A DNA stretch of 64,000 bases from Sinorhizobium meliloti 4H41. Lineage in GTDB: Bacteria > Pseudomonadota > Alphaproteobacteria > Rhizobiales > Rhizobiaceae. Numbering within the stretch: position 1 is the first letter of the stretch; every line of letters begins with the position of its first letter. Positions 40,738-51,301 of this stretch are shown in pieces. The stretch spans positions 744,001-808,000 of the forward strand of contig NZ_AQWP01000002.1 of NCBI RefSeq assembly GCF_000375585.1. Direction: 5' to 3'. The position numbers were made by a program, and so were the translations under genes. The notes beneath the pieces were generated by a model. That model saw nothing but the letters and a program-made list of their open reading frames with translations. It was not told the DNA's origin and searched no databases.

Positions 40738-41938
40738 TCAGCGCGTCCCCTTCAAATATTGCTCACGCGATGTCGATCGGCACGGCAACGAGCGGTTCTA
40801 TCTCCGCCTGCCAGGAATGCCGAAATATCGTATGACGTCTACCTATCTGGACGAGGCGGGCAGCGTCACCCAGGCATTTACCGAGGAATATCACCGCGTG
40901 CTTGCTGGCGACCGTGGTGAAAAGACGGTCCCGATTTCAAGACTGGAGCCCAGCTCGGTTCGCTGGCTAGTCGAGACCTATTACCGTTCCAAGGCATTTC
41001 AAAGCCAGTCTCCGGCCACGCAGAAAGACAAGAAAAGCGTTCTCAATCGCTATTGCGTCAATGTGGGCGAACTGCCGTTCAAGAAGATTCGCAAATCCGA
41101 CATCGAGGCCAGCCAGATGAAGCGCAGCGGCACGCCGGGCGCGGCTGACAAACTGGTGAAGTATCTAAAGGCGCTGTTCAATTGGGCTATCAGCGCCGAG
41201 CTGGCGACGTTCAACCCCGCGAATGGCGTCACCAAAATTCATAAGTCGCCCGGTTTCCACACCTGGAGCGAAGCGGAATTGGCGCGCTACCGCGCCGCAT
41301 ATCCGCTCGGCTCGATGGCCCGGCTTGCAATGGAACTGATGCTGAATTTGGGTGTCAGACGCTCGGACCTCGTTAAACTCGGCTGGCGGAACCTGGTCGC
41401 TGACCGCATCGAATTCATGCCGGAGAAGGGTTCCGGCAAATATGCACAGTCCCTCAGCCTGCCGGTCACGGACGAGCTGCGGGAGGCGCTGGACGCGATC
41501 ACACATGATCAGCCGACCTTCCTTATCACCGAATACGGCAAGGCGTTCAGCGGGAACGGGTTCGGCAACAAGATGCGTCAGTGGTGCAATGATGCTGATT
41601 TGCCGGAATGCTCGTCGCATGGCCTCCGAAAGGCGTCCGCGACGATCCTCGCCGAGGCCGGCGCGACCGAACATCAGTTGATGGCGATCTTCGGCTGGTC
41701 TGATTCCAAGATGGCGCAGCACTACACCAAAGCCGCCCAATCCAAGCGCATCATTGATGCCGGTTTCGAGCGCCGCAAAACCTATGTGGCCCGCAAAAAT
41801 GTCCCACTTTCATCAAGCCGGAATTCCGGTGAGACAAATCGAGGAAAAAACGATGGAAAAACAACGTCCGAAGACAGAAATGGTGGGCCCGGAGGGACTC
41901 GAACCCCCAACCAAGCGGTTATGAGCCGCCGGCTCTAA
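40703..41938 (+). CDS. int: Tyrosine site-specific integrase; its 3' end runs into the tRNA gene
   Basis: 411 aa. Core-binding domain (about 85-180), then the catalytic domain: Arg in LNLGVRRSDLVKLGW, Lys in the SGKYAQSLSLPVT hairpin, H-x-x-R in SSHGLRKASATILAEAG, HQLMAIFGWSD, and Tyr in MAQHYTKAAQ. The last ~20 codons (GGPGGTRTPNQAVMSRRL) are antisense tRNA sequence past attR, so the C-terminus depends on integration. After excision the frame would continue into the left-end sequence instead. Catalyses recombination between attP and the tRNA 3' end. Confidence 0.95.
   Translation: MAKTRLITRSGNQRVPFKYCSRDVDRHGNERFYLRLPGMPKYRMTSTYLDEAGSVTQAFTEEYHRVLAGDRGEKTVPISRLEPSSVRWLVETYYRSKAFQSQSPATQKDKKSVLNRYCVNVGELPFKKIRKSDIEASQMKRSGTPGAADKLVKYLKALFNWAISAELATFNPANGVTKIHKSPGFHTWSEAELARYRAAYPLGSMARLAMELMLNLGVRRSDLVKLGWRNLVADRIEFMPEKGSGKYAQSLSLPVTDELREALDAITHDQPTFLITEYGKAFSGNGFGNKMRQWCNDADLPECSSHGLRKASATILAEAGATEHQLMAIFGWSDSKMAQHYTKAAQSKRIIDAGFERRKTYVARKNVPLSSSRNSGETNRGKNDGKTTSEDRNGGPGGTRTPNQAVMSRRL
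41878..41896. repeat. attR, tRNA-proximal attachment repeat
   Basis: 19 bp identical to 21406-21424. It covers the encoded CCA, the discriminator base and the start of the acceptor/T stem of the tRNA gene. Confidence 0.88.
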
Positions 41939-41956
41939 CCATTGAGCTACAGGCCC
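41881..41956 (-). tRNA. tRNA-Ile2(CAU) or elongator Met, host of the integrated element
   Basis: 76 nt with encoded CCA. Acceptor stem GGGCCTG / CGGGCCC, D arm AGCTCAATGGTTAGAGC, anticodon stem-loop GCGG-CTCATAA-CCGC (anticodon CAU), T arm GGGGGTTCGAGTCCCTC. G1:C72 rules out the initiator. The sequence GCTTGGT after the anticodon stem matches tRNA-Ile2 (lysidine-modified CAU) of other bacteria better than elongator Met. The element sits at its 3' side and leaves it intact. Confidence 0.93.
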
Positions 41957-42101
41957 TGCCGTCGTCGCCGGCGGTTGCGGACCAATGGCAGTCCGCTGTG
42001 CAGGCTCTAGCGTAAAACCTTTTTGCCGACAAGCCATTGCCGCAATAGCTACACAATCGGTAAGCATGGAATCGAGGATAAACAACCGGAGAGAAACGTC
42101 C

Positions 42102-42890
42102 ATGTTTTCTACACGTATTGCCCGTACCGTTCATGTCGCCGCAGTCGCAGCCGCATTTGCCGGTGCCTTTGCAGCCGCTGCGGCGGCTCAGGAGAGCACC
42201 GCCGGCAAGGGGGATGGCAAGGGGCGCCCGGACGGTGTCAGGGGCCGACAGGCGGTAATCAAGGTCTCCGGCGAGGGCCGCTCGACGACCGCTCCGGACA
42301 TGGCGATCTTGCAGCTCAGCGTCGTCAAGGACGCCAAGACCGCGCGCGAAGCGCTCGATGCCAACAACAAGGCGATGGCGGACGTGCTCTCGGCATTGAA
42401 GCAGGCCGGGATCGCCGAGCGCGACCTGCAGACGAGCGGCTTCTCGATCAATCCGCAATATCACTATCCGCCGAACAATGACGGCGGTAATCGGCCGCCG
42501 GAACTGGTGGGGTACCAGGTCGTCAACGGCGTCGGCGTGCGCGTGCGGGATCTGGGACAGCTCGGCGAGATCCTGGACAAGTCCGTGACCCTCGGCGTCA
42601 ATCAGGGCGGCGGCATCGAGTTCACCAACGACAAGCCGGATGCCGTGATCACGGAAGCCCGCAAGGCCGCGGTCGCCGACGCCATCAACAAGGCCAAGGT
42701 CCTGGCCGAGGCGGCGGGGGTCTCGCTCGGACGCGTGATCGAGATCGCGGAGCAGCCCTCCCGGCCCGAACCGATCCCCGTGGTCCGCAGCATGGCGAAG
42801 GAATTTGCCGCCGCCGATTCGGTTCCGATGGCGACCGGCGAGAATGCCTATAACGTCACCGTCAACGTGACGTTCGCCGTCAATCAGTAA
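42102..42890 (+). CDS. Periplasmic SIMPL-domain protein
   Basis: 262 aa from ATG 42102 (GGAGAG upstream). Signal peptide with an Ala-rich core ending AAAAAAAQ. The mature part has the SIMPL/DUF541 pattern: VIKVSGEGRSTTAPDMAILQ, AREALDANNKAMADVLSALK, GIAERDLQTSGFSINPQY, VGYQVVNGVGVRVRDLGQLG, LAEAAGVSLGRVIEI. These proteins form oligomeric periplasmic assemblies linked to oxidative stress. It is divergent from the tRNA and followed by a hairpin terminator shared with the next, convergent gene. Confidence 0.9.
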   Translation: MFSTRIARTVHVAAVAAAFAGAFAAAAAAQESTAGKGDGKGRPDGVRGRQAVIKVSGEGRSTTAPDMAILQLSVVKDAKTAREALDANNKAMADVLSALKQAGIAERDLQTSGFSINPQYHYPPNNDGGNRPPELVGYQVVNGVGVRVRDLGQLGEILDKSVTLGVNQGGGIEFTNDKPDAVITEARKAAVADAINKAKVLAEAAGVSLGRVIEIAEQPSRPEPIPVVRSMAKEFAAADSVPMATGENAYNVTVNVTFAVNQ

Positions 42891-42913
42891 CGGGGTCCGA
42901 AGCGCAAAGCAAA

Positions 42914-42941
42914 GAGCCCCCACGCCAGGGCGTGAGGGCTC
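42914..42941. terminator. Bidirectional hairpin between convergent genes
   Basis: GAGCCCCCACGCC ... GGGCGTGAGGGCTC (42914-42941) forms an almost perfect stem, with AAAG before and CATTT after. It lies between the SIMPL gene (plus) and the small secreted gene (minus). Confidence 0.65.
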
Positions 42942-42983
42942 CATTTCCGTCGGCCGGGGGAGACGAGACGGAAAACCGGTGAT

Positions 42984-43340
42984 TTACCAGCGGCCGATGA
43001 CCGGGCATCCGCGTGCATTGGCGAAAATAATGGCCTGGCGGTGCCCATGGCGGCGGCCTTCGACGACGACGCGGCGACCCGTGACGTCGGCAACATAGGC
43101 GCGGCGGAGACCGCGATCGCGTGCCTTTTCGACGGCGAGGCCGGGTGCACAGCGGCCGCGACGGTCGCGGCGGTCATAGTGTCGGCGATCGCGCCAGTCG
43201 TCGTGGCGGTCATAGTCGCGGTAGTGGACGCCGCCGCCCGGACCCAATTCCAGGGTGAGCGACTGAGCCGAGGCCGTGGAAACCAGACCGGTCAATCCGA
43301 TCACTGCAGCGACGGCGGCGTTAACGAGGAACTTTTTCAT
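42984..43340 (-). CDS. Small secreted Arg/Asp-rich hypothetical protein
   Basis: 118 aa from ATG 43340 (MKKFLVNAAVAAVIGLTGLV, cleaved after ASA). The mature part has a highly charged run (HYRDYDRHDDWRDRRHYDRR) and a C-terminal domain with one cysteine near the start and one near the end (GRCAPGLAVEKARDRGLRRA; ARGCPVIGRW). This build is common in rhizobial secreted proteins of unknown function. Monocistronic. Confidence 0.75.
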   Translation of the reverse strand: MKKFLVNAAVAAVIGLTGLVSTASAQSLTLELGPGGGVHYRDYDRHDDWRDRRHYDRRDRRGRCAPGLAVEKARDRGLRRAYVADVTGRRVVVEGRRHGHRQAIIFANARGCPVIGRW

Positions 43341-43595
43341 TGCTTTTCTCCGGTGTGACGAAGCGGTTCTGGTTGACGATTGAGGCAAACATAGGCCCGC
43401 AAAACTGAACGGCACCGGAACCCTCCGTTCATGCAGTATTCAGGTTCATCACGCCGCCGACGCGCCATGAATCGCTCCAAACCCCCGGTACATTCCGGCA
43501 GGCCAAGTTATTGATCCGACAGGCTAAGAGCACTTCAGAAAAGTGTATAAAGATTCTTCGTCCGGACGCGTTGGCGTCAGACGGTTAAGACGGGC

Positions 43596-44000
43596 TCACC
43601 CAGCCAGCTCGCGCTCGAAGAGGCGGCTGTTGCGATAGTGGCTGAGTCGCGCAATGAGACCGTCCTCGATCTCGAAGACGAAGACGCTAGCAATGGAATA
43701 GGCCTGACCGGAGGCTTCGGGAAAGCCGGCCATCGTCTCGCGATAGGTACCGCGCGCGGTCGTATCCGCCGCCACCCGCTCACCCCCGGCGTCCCGCATC
43801 AACACGACGTCGCCGAAGCTCTCGTCGAAATGGCGGAAATAATTCATCACCCAGCTCCTGAGCGCGCCGGCGCCGAGGGTTCGCTCCCCGGTGGGCGAGT
43901 CGAACGCGACGTCCTCGCCGACGAGACGCGAAAGCGTGTCGAAGTCGCGGTCGTTCAGGGCTTCGATGAAACGGCTGGCTATCGTCTGGGCGTCTGTCAT
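43596..44000 (-). CDS. SnoaL-like (NTF2-fold) polyketide-cyclase-family protein
   Basis: 134 aa. ASRFIEALNDRDFDTLSRLV, GALRSWVMNYFRHFDESFGD, AADTTARGTYRETMAGFPEA, VFVFEIEDGLIARLSHYRNS: the standard SnoaL/DUF4440-like fold with the Asp/His pocket positions (RDFDTL, HYRN). Catalysis or binding of an unknown small molecule. Monocistronic, adjacent to a YjbQ-family gene. Confidence 0.85.
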   Translation of the reverse strand: MTDAQTIASRFIEALNDRDFDTLSRLVGEDVAFDSPTGERTLGAGALRSWVMNYFRHFDESFGDVVLMRDAGGERVAADTTARGTYRETMAGFPEASGQAYSIASVFVFEIEDGLIARLSHYRNSRLFERELAG

Positions 44001-44094
44001 TTTCTCCTCCGAATTGTCCCCCGCTTCACTCTACCGCAATGCGCCGGCCGCGCGGAAAGAGAAAATGGTAGCGCCCGCCCGCGCCTGCGCCTCG

Positions 44095-44517
44095 TCAGCT
44101 GCCGAGATGCAGGACGATCTCGCGGCGGTGCGGCCGGTCGCGGTGTTCGAACAGATAAAGCCCCTGCCAGGTTCCAAGCGCCAGGCGTCCCTGCATGACG
44201 GGAATGCCGAGCGAAACCTGTGTGAGTGCCGCCTTGATATGGGCCGGCATGTCGTCCGGCCCCTCCAACGTATGGACGATCCAGCTCATCGAGCGATCGG
44301 AGGACGGCGGTACCAGCCGGTGGAAAAAGGCGTGGAGGTCACGCTTCACGTCCGGATCGGCGTTCTCCTGGATGATCAGCGAAGCGGAAGTATGACGGAC
44401 GAAAACCGTGAGCAATCCTTCATCCACGCCGGACGCGCGCACGAAGTCGCCGGCCGCGGCCGTGAACTCGTAGAGCCCCTGCCCTTTCGTAGATATGGCG
44501 ATGACAGTCTGCGCCAT
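44095..44517 (-). CDS. YjbQ/UPF0047 family protein
   Basis: 140 aa from ATG 44517 (MAQTVIAISTKGQGLYEFTA). Family motifs: VFVRHTSASLIIQENADPDV, SMSWIVHTLEGPDDMPAHIK, ALTQVSLGIPVMQGRLALGT, WQGLYLFEHRDRPHRR. Members form trimers and are annotated as secondary thiamine-phosphate synthase; the natural role is unclear. The conserved metal-binding His residues (RHTS, VHTLEG) are present. Confidence 0.92.
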   Translation of the reverse strand: MAQTVIAISTKGQGLYEFTAAAGDFVRASGVDEGLLTVFVRHTSASLIIQENADPDVKRDLHAFFHRLVPPSSDRSMSWIVHTLEGPDDMPAHIKAALTQVSLGIPVMQGRLALGTWQGLYLFEHRDRPHRREIVLHLGS

Positions 44518-44640
44518 TCTCCCCTCCGCCAGCTTCCGGGCGCTGCTGTGACCCCGCATGTCCATTGACGTACGGGGCCTGTCTAGCATCCGGTTCGCTC
44601 CATGACTTACGGGATCGTACCGCAGGCCGCAACGCCGTTT

Positions 44641-44994
44641 CTATAGTTCGAGGAAAGCCTCGAACCCGCCATAGATCATGCGTTTTCCATCGAAGACGGA
44701 CTTCCATTCGTCGCCCTGTAGTCTCGGATCCGCCATCACCTTGGCGACGATCGCGTCCCGGTCCTGACGCGACCGGTAGACGATCCACGAGAAGACGACG
44801 GTCTCGTCGTCCTTTGCCTGAACCGCGCGCGGGAATGATGTGAGTTCGCCATAGGGCACGTCGTCTGCGAGGCATTCGACGTAATTGAGCGCGCCATGCT
44901 CCTTCCACACCGCACCCGCCGCGCTCGCCAGCTTCTTGTAGGCCTCGATGTTGGCCGTCGGCACTGCAACGAGAAAACCGTCCACATACGCCAT
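44641..44994 (-). CDS. DUF1428 family protein
   Basis: 117 aa from ATG 44994. MAYVDGFLVAVPTANIEAYK, KLASAAGAVWKEHGALNYVE, CLADDVPYGELTSFPRAVQA, FSWIVYRSRQDRDAIVAKVM, DGKRMIYGGFEAFLEL: a near-textbook DUF1428 sequence with a ferredoxin-like dimeric barrel fold. Function unknown. Upstream in-frame sequence belongs to the neighbouring gene's antisense and is not used. Confidence 0.92.
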   Translation of the reverse strand: MAYVDGFLVAVPTANIEAYKKLASAAGAVWKEHGALNYVECLADDVPYGELTSFPRAVQAKDDETVVFSWIVYRSRQDRDAIVAKVMADPRLQGDEWKSVFDGKRMIYGGFEAFLEL

Positions 44995-45089
44995 TTTCGT
45001 CTCCTCCACGTTGACATCACAAGGACGATCGAAGAGCGCAGGATCCGACAGGGGGTCGACATTTTGATGGCTGCCGTCATCCGCTCGAG

Positions 45090-45659
45090 TCAGGAGCCGC
45101 AGCCGCGCAGCTGGCGCGCGTAGTTCGCAGCCATGCCGGATGCTCTCTTGGCGCCGGCCTTTGCCGTATCGCTCCAGTTGCCGCGGGCATAGCCGCTGTG
45201 GCCGTGATAATAGGCGATATAGAGCCGGTAGGTATCGTTGAGGGCGATGCCGTTCCGCTGGTGGCTCTGATTGTGATACCAGGCGATAAAGCGGATCGCG
45301 TCGCCGAAATCCGATCGGCGCGCCGTCCACCGGCCAGTCTCGGACTGATAGCGCGCCCAGGTGCCGTCAAGCGCCTGCGAGTAGCCGTAGGCCGAAGAGA
45401 CCCTTGTCCACGGGATGAAGCCGAAGAGCTTCGTGCGAGGCGGCCTGGCATTATGGCGGAAGCCTGACTCGGCATAGATCGTCGCCATCAGCACCGGGAC
45501 CGGCACGCCGTATTCGCGCTCTGCCGCGTAGGCAGCCCTGCGCCAATTGTTGAAAAGACCATCTCGCTGCTCGAAAACCGCACAGGCGTTCCGGGTCTCT
45601 CTCGGCACCGTCCCGCAGCCGGCCAACAACAGGAGGACGACGACAAAAACGCAACGCAT
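45090..45659 (-). CDS. Outer-membrane lipoprotein lytic transglycosylase-like protein
   Basis: 189 aa. Lipoprotein signal MRCVFVVVLLLLAGC with the lipobox Cys. SLT-like domain: VLMATIYAESGFRHNARPPR carries the catalytic Glu (AESGF), then SSAYGYSQALDGTWARYQSE and IAYYHGHSGYARGNW. This is the form usually annotated as transglycosylase SLT domain lipoprotein in rhizobia. Cleaves peptidoglycan strands in the periplasm. Confidence 0.87.
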   Translation of the reverse strand: MRCVFVVVLLLLAGCGTVPRETRNACAVFEQRDGLFNNWRRAAYAAEREYGVPVPVLMATIYAESGFRHNARPPRTKLFGFIPWTRVSSAYGYSQALDGTWARYQSETGRWTARRSDFGDAIRFIAWYHNQSHQRNGIALNDTYRLYIAYYHGHSGYARGNWSDTAKAGAKRASGMAANYARQLRGCGS

Positions 45660-45737
45660 CGCGGAACCTCTCGTTTGCGAGAGGTTGATAAGACGTAAAT
45701 CTTAAGGATCGGTTTTTATGCGTAGGCGAAGGTGGGC

Positions 45738-45845
45738 TACCCCTCTCCTCGGGTTAGAATCCGAGCTTCCCCGCAGGCGGGGAGCGGGCGAACGTGTCCG
45801 TTCGCCCCTTGCGGGGAGAAGGCGCCGGCGGCAGATGAGCGGCGG
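45738..45845. repeat. RIME-like nested palindromic intergenic element
   Basis: GGGCGAACG-tgtc-CGTTCGCCC (45786-45807) is a perfect inner stem. Outside it TTCCCCGC (about 45769-45776) pairs with GCGGGGAGAAG (about 45811-45821), followed by GCGCCGGCGGCAGATGAGCGGCG. The layout and words match the rhizobial intergenic mosaic elements. No coding potential. Confidence 0.65.
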
Positions 45846-45860
45846 TCCGGAAGCGCTCTA

Positions 45861-46151
45861 TCAGAGCGTACCGATCAGTTCTCGGTAGGCGGCCTCCGGG
45901 AAGGCCTTCAGCGTGCGCGTACGCACATTGCCGTTCATGCCGAGCGTGATAGCGAAGCGCGCAGCGACTGCGTCGTCGGGCGCTTCGCAGATCGCAACCA
46001 TGTCGTGTTCGCCCATCGTCAGATAGAAGTCCTTGAAGGAACCGCCCATTTCCTCGAGCTGCCTCCTTGCCGCATCGAGCCGCTTCGGCGACTCGCGCAC
46101 GTTCCTGATACCCAGCTCGGTCCAATTGAGAAGCAGAACGTAAGTCGTCAT
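45861..46151 (-). CDS. GYD-domain protein
   Basis: 96 aa from ATG 46151. MTTYVLLLNWTELGIRNVRE, SPKRLDAARRQLEEMGGSFK, DFYLTMGEHDMVAICEAPDD, AVAARFAITLGMNGNVRTRT: the small alpha/beta GYD fold found widely in proteobacteria. Function unknown. Located between the RIME-like repeat and the rpoD terminator. Confidence 0.88.
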   Translation of the reverse strand: MTTYVLLLNWTELGIRNVRESPKRLDAARRQLEEMGGSFKDFYLTMGEHDMVAICEAPDDAVAARFAITLGMNGNVRTRTLKAFPEAAYRELIGTL

Positions 46152-46361
46152 CTCACACCTCCCGCAAAGCATCCCGCCTTCGGCCGAAGGCGCTCAAGGA
46201 TGCCCTGTATCGAAGAATACCGGAGCGCATTCGCGCGCTCATATGCGGCCTCGGGACGCCATGTTCCCGGCGATGGGAGGGAGCGACCTTCTCTGCCGCA
46301 ACGCGCAAAGTATAAAGCAATTCGAGGAAAACGAGGTACGGTTTTGCGCCAGGCCCGGCGC

Positions 46362-46398
46362 ACAAAGAAAAGCCGGGCGCTAGATCCAGGCCCGGCTT
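46362..46398 (-). terminator. Intrinsic terminator of rpoD
   Basis: On the minus strand AAGCCGGGC, an 11-nt loop, GCCCGGCTT, then TTCTTTG. The stem is perfect (9 bp) and the U-rich tail follows directly. About 26 nt after the rpoD stop. Confidence 0.85.
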
Positions 46399-46423
46399 CG
46401 TTACTTCGTGGAAGGTTCTGGAA

Positions 46424-48478
<2,055 letters not shown>

Positions 48479-48916
48479 TTATTCGTCGCTTTCCTTGTCG
48501 CAACCGGCCGGCGCCCGGTAATCAATGCTACTCGGAGGTCCGGGCACGCCGCGTACCCGCCACCGATTATTTCCCCTGACGTAACGGGATGATATTTAAT
48601 TCCTGATTAACCACGACAGCGATCGCGGTGAACGGGCAAGCTTCGACAGTCCTGCCACTGAAACGTCCCTGGCATGATTTCCTATCCGCCGTACCATGTC
48701 GCCATTTCTGCTTGAAATGGTGATTCCCAGAATTTTTGATCCCGTCAAGCATTTCCGGTGAAAAACCGCGCAAATCGGCAAAAAACGCTCATGGACGGGA
48801 TTTTGCGCTGTTTATCAGCTTTCGCTCAACATGTAGGAGCGCCCCAAAGAAAGACAAGGGTTGCGCGATTTTTCCGGAAGAATCCTGATGGCAATCGCTC
48901 GCGACCGCGACTCCGT
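48479..48916. other. Intergenic, rpoD promoter region
   Basis: 438 nt between tdh and rpoD, both minus strand. It should hold the rpoD promoter and the tdh terminator. I see no further gene, no clear RNA and no strong terminator; short open frames here lack protein-like sequence. Confidence 0.5.
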
Positions 48917-49951
48917 CTACCAGTCCATCACCACCTTGCCGGAATTGCCCGAGCGCATCGCCTCGAAGCCGTCGCGAAAATCGTCGATGCCGATCCGGTG
49001 GGTGATTATCGGCGAGAGGTCGAGCCCGCCCTGGACGAAGGCGATCATCTTGTACCAGGTCTCGAACATTTCGCGGCCATAGATGCCCTTGAGGTTGAGC
49101 ATCTTGAAGATGACCTTGTTCCAATCGATCTCGAAGCCCGCCGGTGCAATGCCGAGGATCGCAATCTTGCCGCCATTGTTCATCTTGTCGATCATATCGC
49201 GGAACGCGGGCGCGGCGCCCGACATTTCCAGCCCGACATCGAAGCCCTCGGTCATGCCGATCACCCGCATGACGTCGGCAAGATTTTCCTTCGAAGCGTC
49301 GACGACGTGGTCGATGCCGAGCTTGCGCGCGAGATCCAGACGAACGGGGTTGATGTCGGTAATCACCACCTTGCGGGCACCGCAACGCTTGGCCACCATC
49401 GCCCCCATGATGCCGATCGGCCCGGCACCGGTGACCAGAACGTCCTCGCCGACGAGATCGAAGGAGAGCGCCGTATGGACGGCGTTACCGAAGGGATCGA
49501 AGATTGCGGCGATCTCGTCCGGCACGTCGTCGGGGATCGACACGACATTATATTCGGGAAGGCAGACGAACTCGGCGAAGGAGCCGGGGCGATTGACGCC
49601 GACGCCGAGCGTGTTGCGGCAGAGATGCCCCCTGCCCGCGCGGCAATTGCGGCATTTGCCGCAGACGATGTGACCTTCTCCGGAAACGCGCTCGCCGACA
49701 TGATGCTTGCTGACGGCCGGCCCGACCTCGACGACCTCGCCCATGAATTCGTGTCCGACGACCATCGGCACCGGGATCGTCTTCTCCGCCCATTGATCCC
49801 AGTTCCAGATGTGGACGTCGGTGCCGCAAATCGCCGATTTCCTGACACGGATCAGGACGTCGTTCGGGCCGACTTCCGGCACCGGCACGCGCTCCATCCA
49901 GAGGCCGACCTCCGGCTTCGTCTTGACGAGTGCCTTCATCATGTTGGTCAT
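48917..49951 (-). CDS. tdh: L-threonine 3-dehydrogenase
   Basis: 344 aa from ATG 49951. Zinc alcohol-dehydrogenase-type protein: [20 protein letters not shown], catalytic zinc [14 protein letters not shown] and GHEFMGEV, structural zinc [15 protein letters not shown], cofactor [20 protein letters not shown]. Oxidises threonine to 2-amino-3-ketobutyrate with NAD+. Lies 23 nt after kbl, so the two form the threonine-to-glycine operon. Confidence 0.97.
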   Translation of the reverse strand: MTNMMKALVKTKPEVGLWMERVPVPEVGPNDVLIRVRKSAICGTDVHIWNWDQWAEKTIPVPMVVGHEFMGEVVEVGPAVSKHHVGERVSGEGHIVCGKCRNCRAGRGHLCRNTLGVGVNRPGSFAEFVCLPEYNVVSIPDDVPDEIAAIFDPFGNAVHTALSFDLVGEDVLVTGAGPIGIMGAMVAKRCGARKVVITDINPVRLDLARKLGIDHVVDASKENLADVMRVIGMTEGFDVGLEMSGAAPAFRDMIDKMNNGGKIAILGIAPAGFEIDWNKVIFKMLNLKGIYGREMFETWYKMIAFVQGGLDLSPIITHRIGIDDFRDGFEAMRSGNSGKVVMDW

Positions 49952-49974
49952 CGCTCGATCCTCGCCTGTGCCAA

Positions 49975-51162
49975 TTAGATCACCTCCAGTTCGCGGCCCA
50001 CCTCCTCGAAGACCGCGATCGCACGGCGGACATCCGCTTCGCTGTGCGCCGCGGACATCTGCGTACGGATGCGGGCCTGCCCCTTCGGCACCACCGGGAA
50101 GGAGAAGCCCACGACGTAGACGCCCTTCTTCAGCATGCGCGCCGCCATCTCCTGTGCGAGCGCCGCATCTCCAAGCATGACCGGAATGATCGGATGGCCC
50201 TCGCCGGCAAGCGTGAAGCCTAGCCGGGACATCTCGCTCCGGAAGAGCGCCGCGTTTGCGTAAAGACGGTTGCGCAGAGCGTCGCCGTCTTCGATCAGCT
50301 CGAAAACCTTGAGAGAGGCGGCCGCGATGACGGGCGCGAGCGTATTGGAAAAGAGATAGGGCCGCGAGCGCTGGCGCAACCACTCGACGACGTCGGCCTT
50401 CGCCGAGGTATACCCGCCCGAAGCGCCGCCGAGCGCCTTGCCGAGCGTACCGGTAATGATATCGACCCGTCCTTCGACGCCGCAATGCTCGGCGGAGCCG
50501 CGGCCATGCTTGCCGACGAAACCGACCGCATGGCTGTCGTCCACCATGACCATGGCGTGGTATTTCTCAGCCAGATCGCAGACGCCCTGGAGATTGGCGA
50601 TGATGCCGTCCATAGAGAAGACGCCGTCGGTGGCGATCATCTTGAAACGGCTGCCTTCCGCCTTCTTCAGCTCCTCTTCCAGTGCTGCCATGTCGTTGTT
50701 GGCATAGCGGAAGCGCCTCGCCTTGGAGAGGCGCACTCCATCGATGATGGAGGCATGGTTCAGCGCATCGGAGATGATCGCGTCGTCCTCGCCGAGCAGC
50801 GTCTCGAACAAACCGCCATTGGCGTCGAAACAGGAGGAATAGAGGATCGTATCCTCCATGCCGAGGAAGGAGGATATGCGCGCTTCGAGCTCCTTGTGTT
50901 CCTCCTGCGTGCCGCAGATGAAACGCACCGACGCCATGCCGTAGCCGTAACGGTCGAGCGCGCTCTTCGCGGCTTCCGCAAGATCATCGCTGTCGGCGAG
51001 GCCGAGATAGTTGTTGGAGCAGAAATTCAGGACGCGCTCGCCGGAAGCGACTTCAATCTCGCCCGACTGCTTGGAGGTGATGACCCGCTCGGACTTATAG
51101 AGCCCGGCCTGCCTGAGGCTTTCGAGTTCCGAACGGAGATGGGAGAGGAAGGCCGTGGTCAT
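49975..51162 (-). CDS. kbl: 2-amino-3-ketobutyrate coenzyme A ligase (glycine C-acetyltransferase)
   Basis: 395 aa, normal length. PLP-fold type [101 protein letters not shown] with the PLP lysine. Splits 2-amino-3-ketobutyrate with CoA into glycine and acetyl-CoA, removing the unstable product of Tdh. First gene of the kbl-tdh operon. Confidence 0.97.
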   Translation of the reverse strand: MTTAFLSHLRSELESLRQAGLYKSERVITSKQSGEIEVASGERVLNFCSNNYLGLADSDDLAEAAKSALDRYGYGMASVRFICGTQEEHKELEARISSFLGMEDTILYSSCFDANGGLFETLLGEDDAIISDALNHASIIDGVRLSKARRFRYANNDMAALEEELKKAEGSRFKMIATDGVFSMDGIIANLQGVCDLAEKYHAMVMVDDSHAVGFVGKHGRGSAEHCGVEGRVDIITGTLGKALGGASGGYTSAKADVVEWLRQRSRPYLFSNTLAPVIAAASLKVFELIEDGDALRNRLYANAALFRSEMSRLGFTLAGEGHPIIPVMLGDAALAQEMAARMLKKGVYVVGFSFPVVPKGQARIRTQMSAAHSEADVRRAIAVFEEVGRELEVI

Positions 51163-51301
51163 GGGCTGCGTGCTTTCGAGACAAGAACTTCATTTCACCA
51201 GTCTAGACGACTATCACGATGGCACTGCTCATGGAATCGGTTTCGATGCTGCGCCCACGCCCGCACCGGGACGAGGGCGGTTCCATCATCCCGCGTCGAC
51301 T

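Larger units (their letters stand above)
21406..41896. mobile_element. 20.5-kb integrative mobilizable element carrying defence-type cargo, inserted in a tRNA gene
   Basis: Bounded by identical 19-bp copies of AAATGGTGGGCCCGGAGGG (21406-21424 and 41878-41896). The right copy is the 3' end of an intact tRNA gene and the left copy is the duplicated fragment. A tyrosine integrase lies next to the tRNA. Inside are replication/HTH, mobC, relaxase with two nested genes, and a coupling protein, but no mating-pore genes. The rest is cargo: TOPRIM+STAND pair, HipBA, a type I restriction operon with HEPN and PD-(D/E)XK genes, repressor and membrane protein. The combination defines an IME rather than a prophage or a self-transmissible ICE. 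Confidence 0.9.

Noticed and set aside
21406..41896. Considered a prophage
   Set aside because: Integrase and a CI-like repressor are present, but no capsid, tail, terminase or lysis genes; relaxase and coupling protein indicate a mobilizable element.
41881..41956. Initiator tRNA-fMet
   Set aside because: The 1:72 pair is G:C and the anticodon stem lacks three consecutive G:C pairs typical of initiators.
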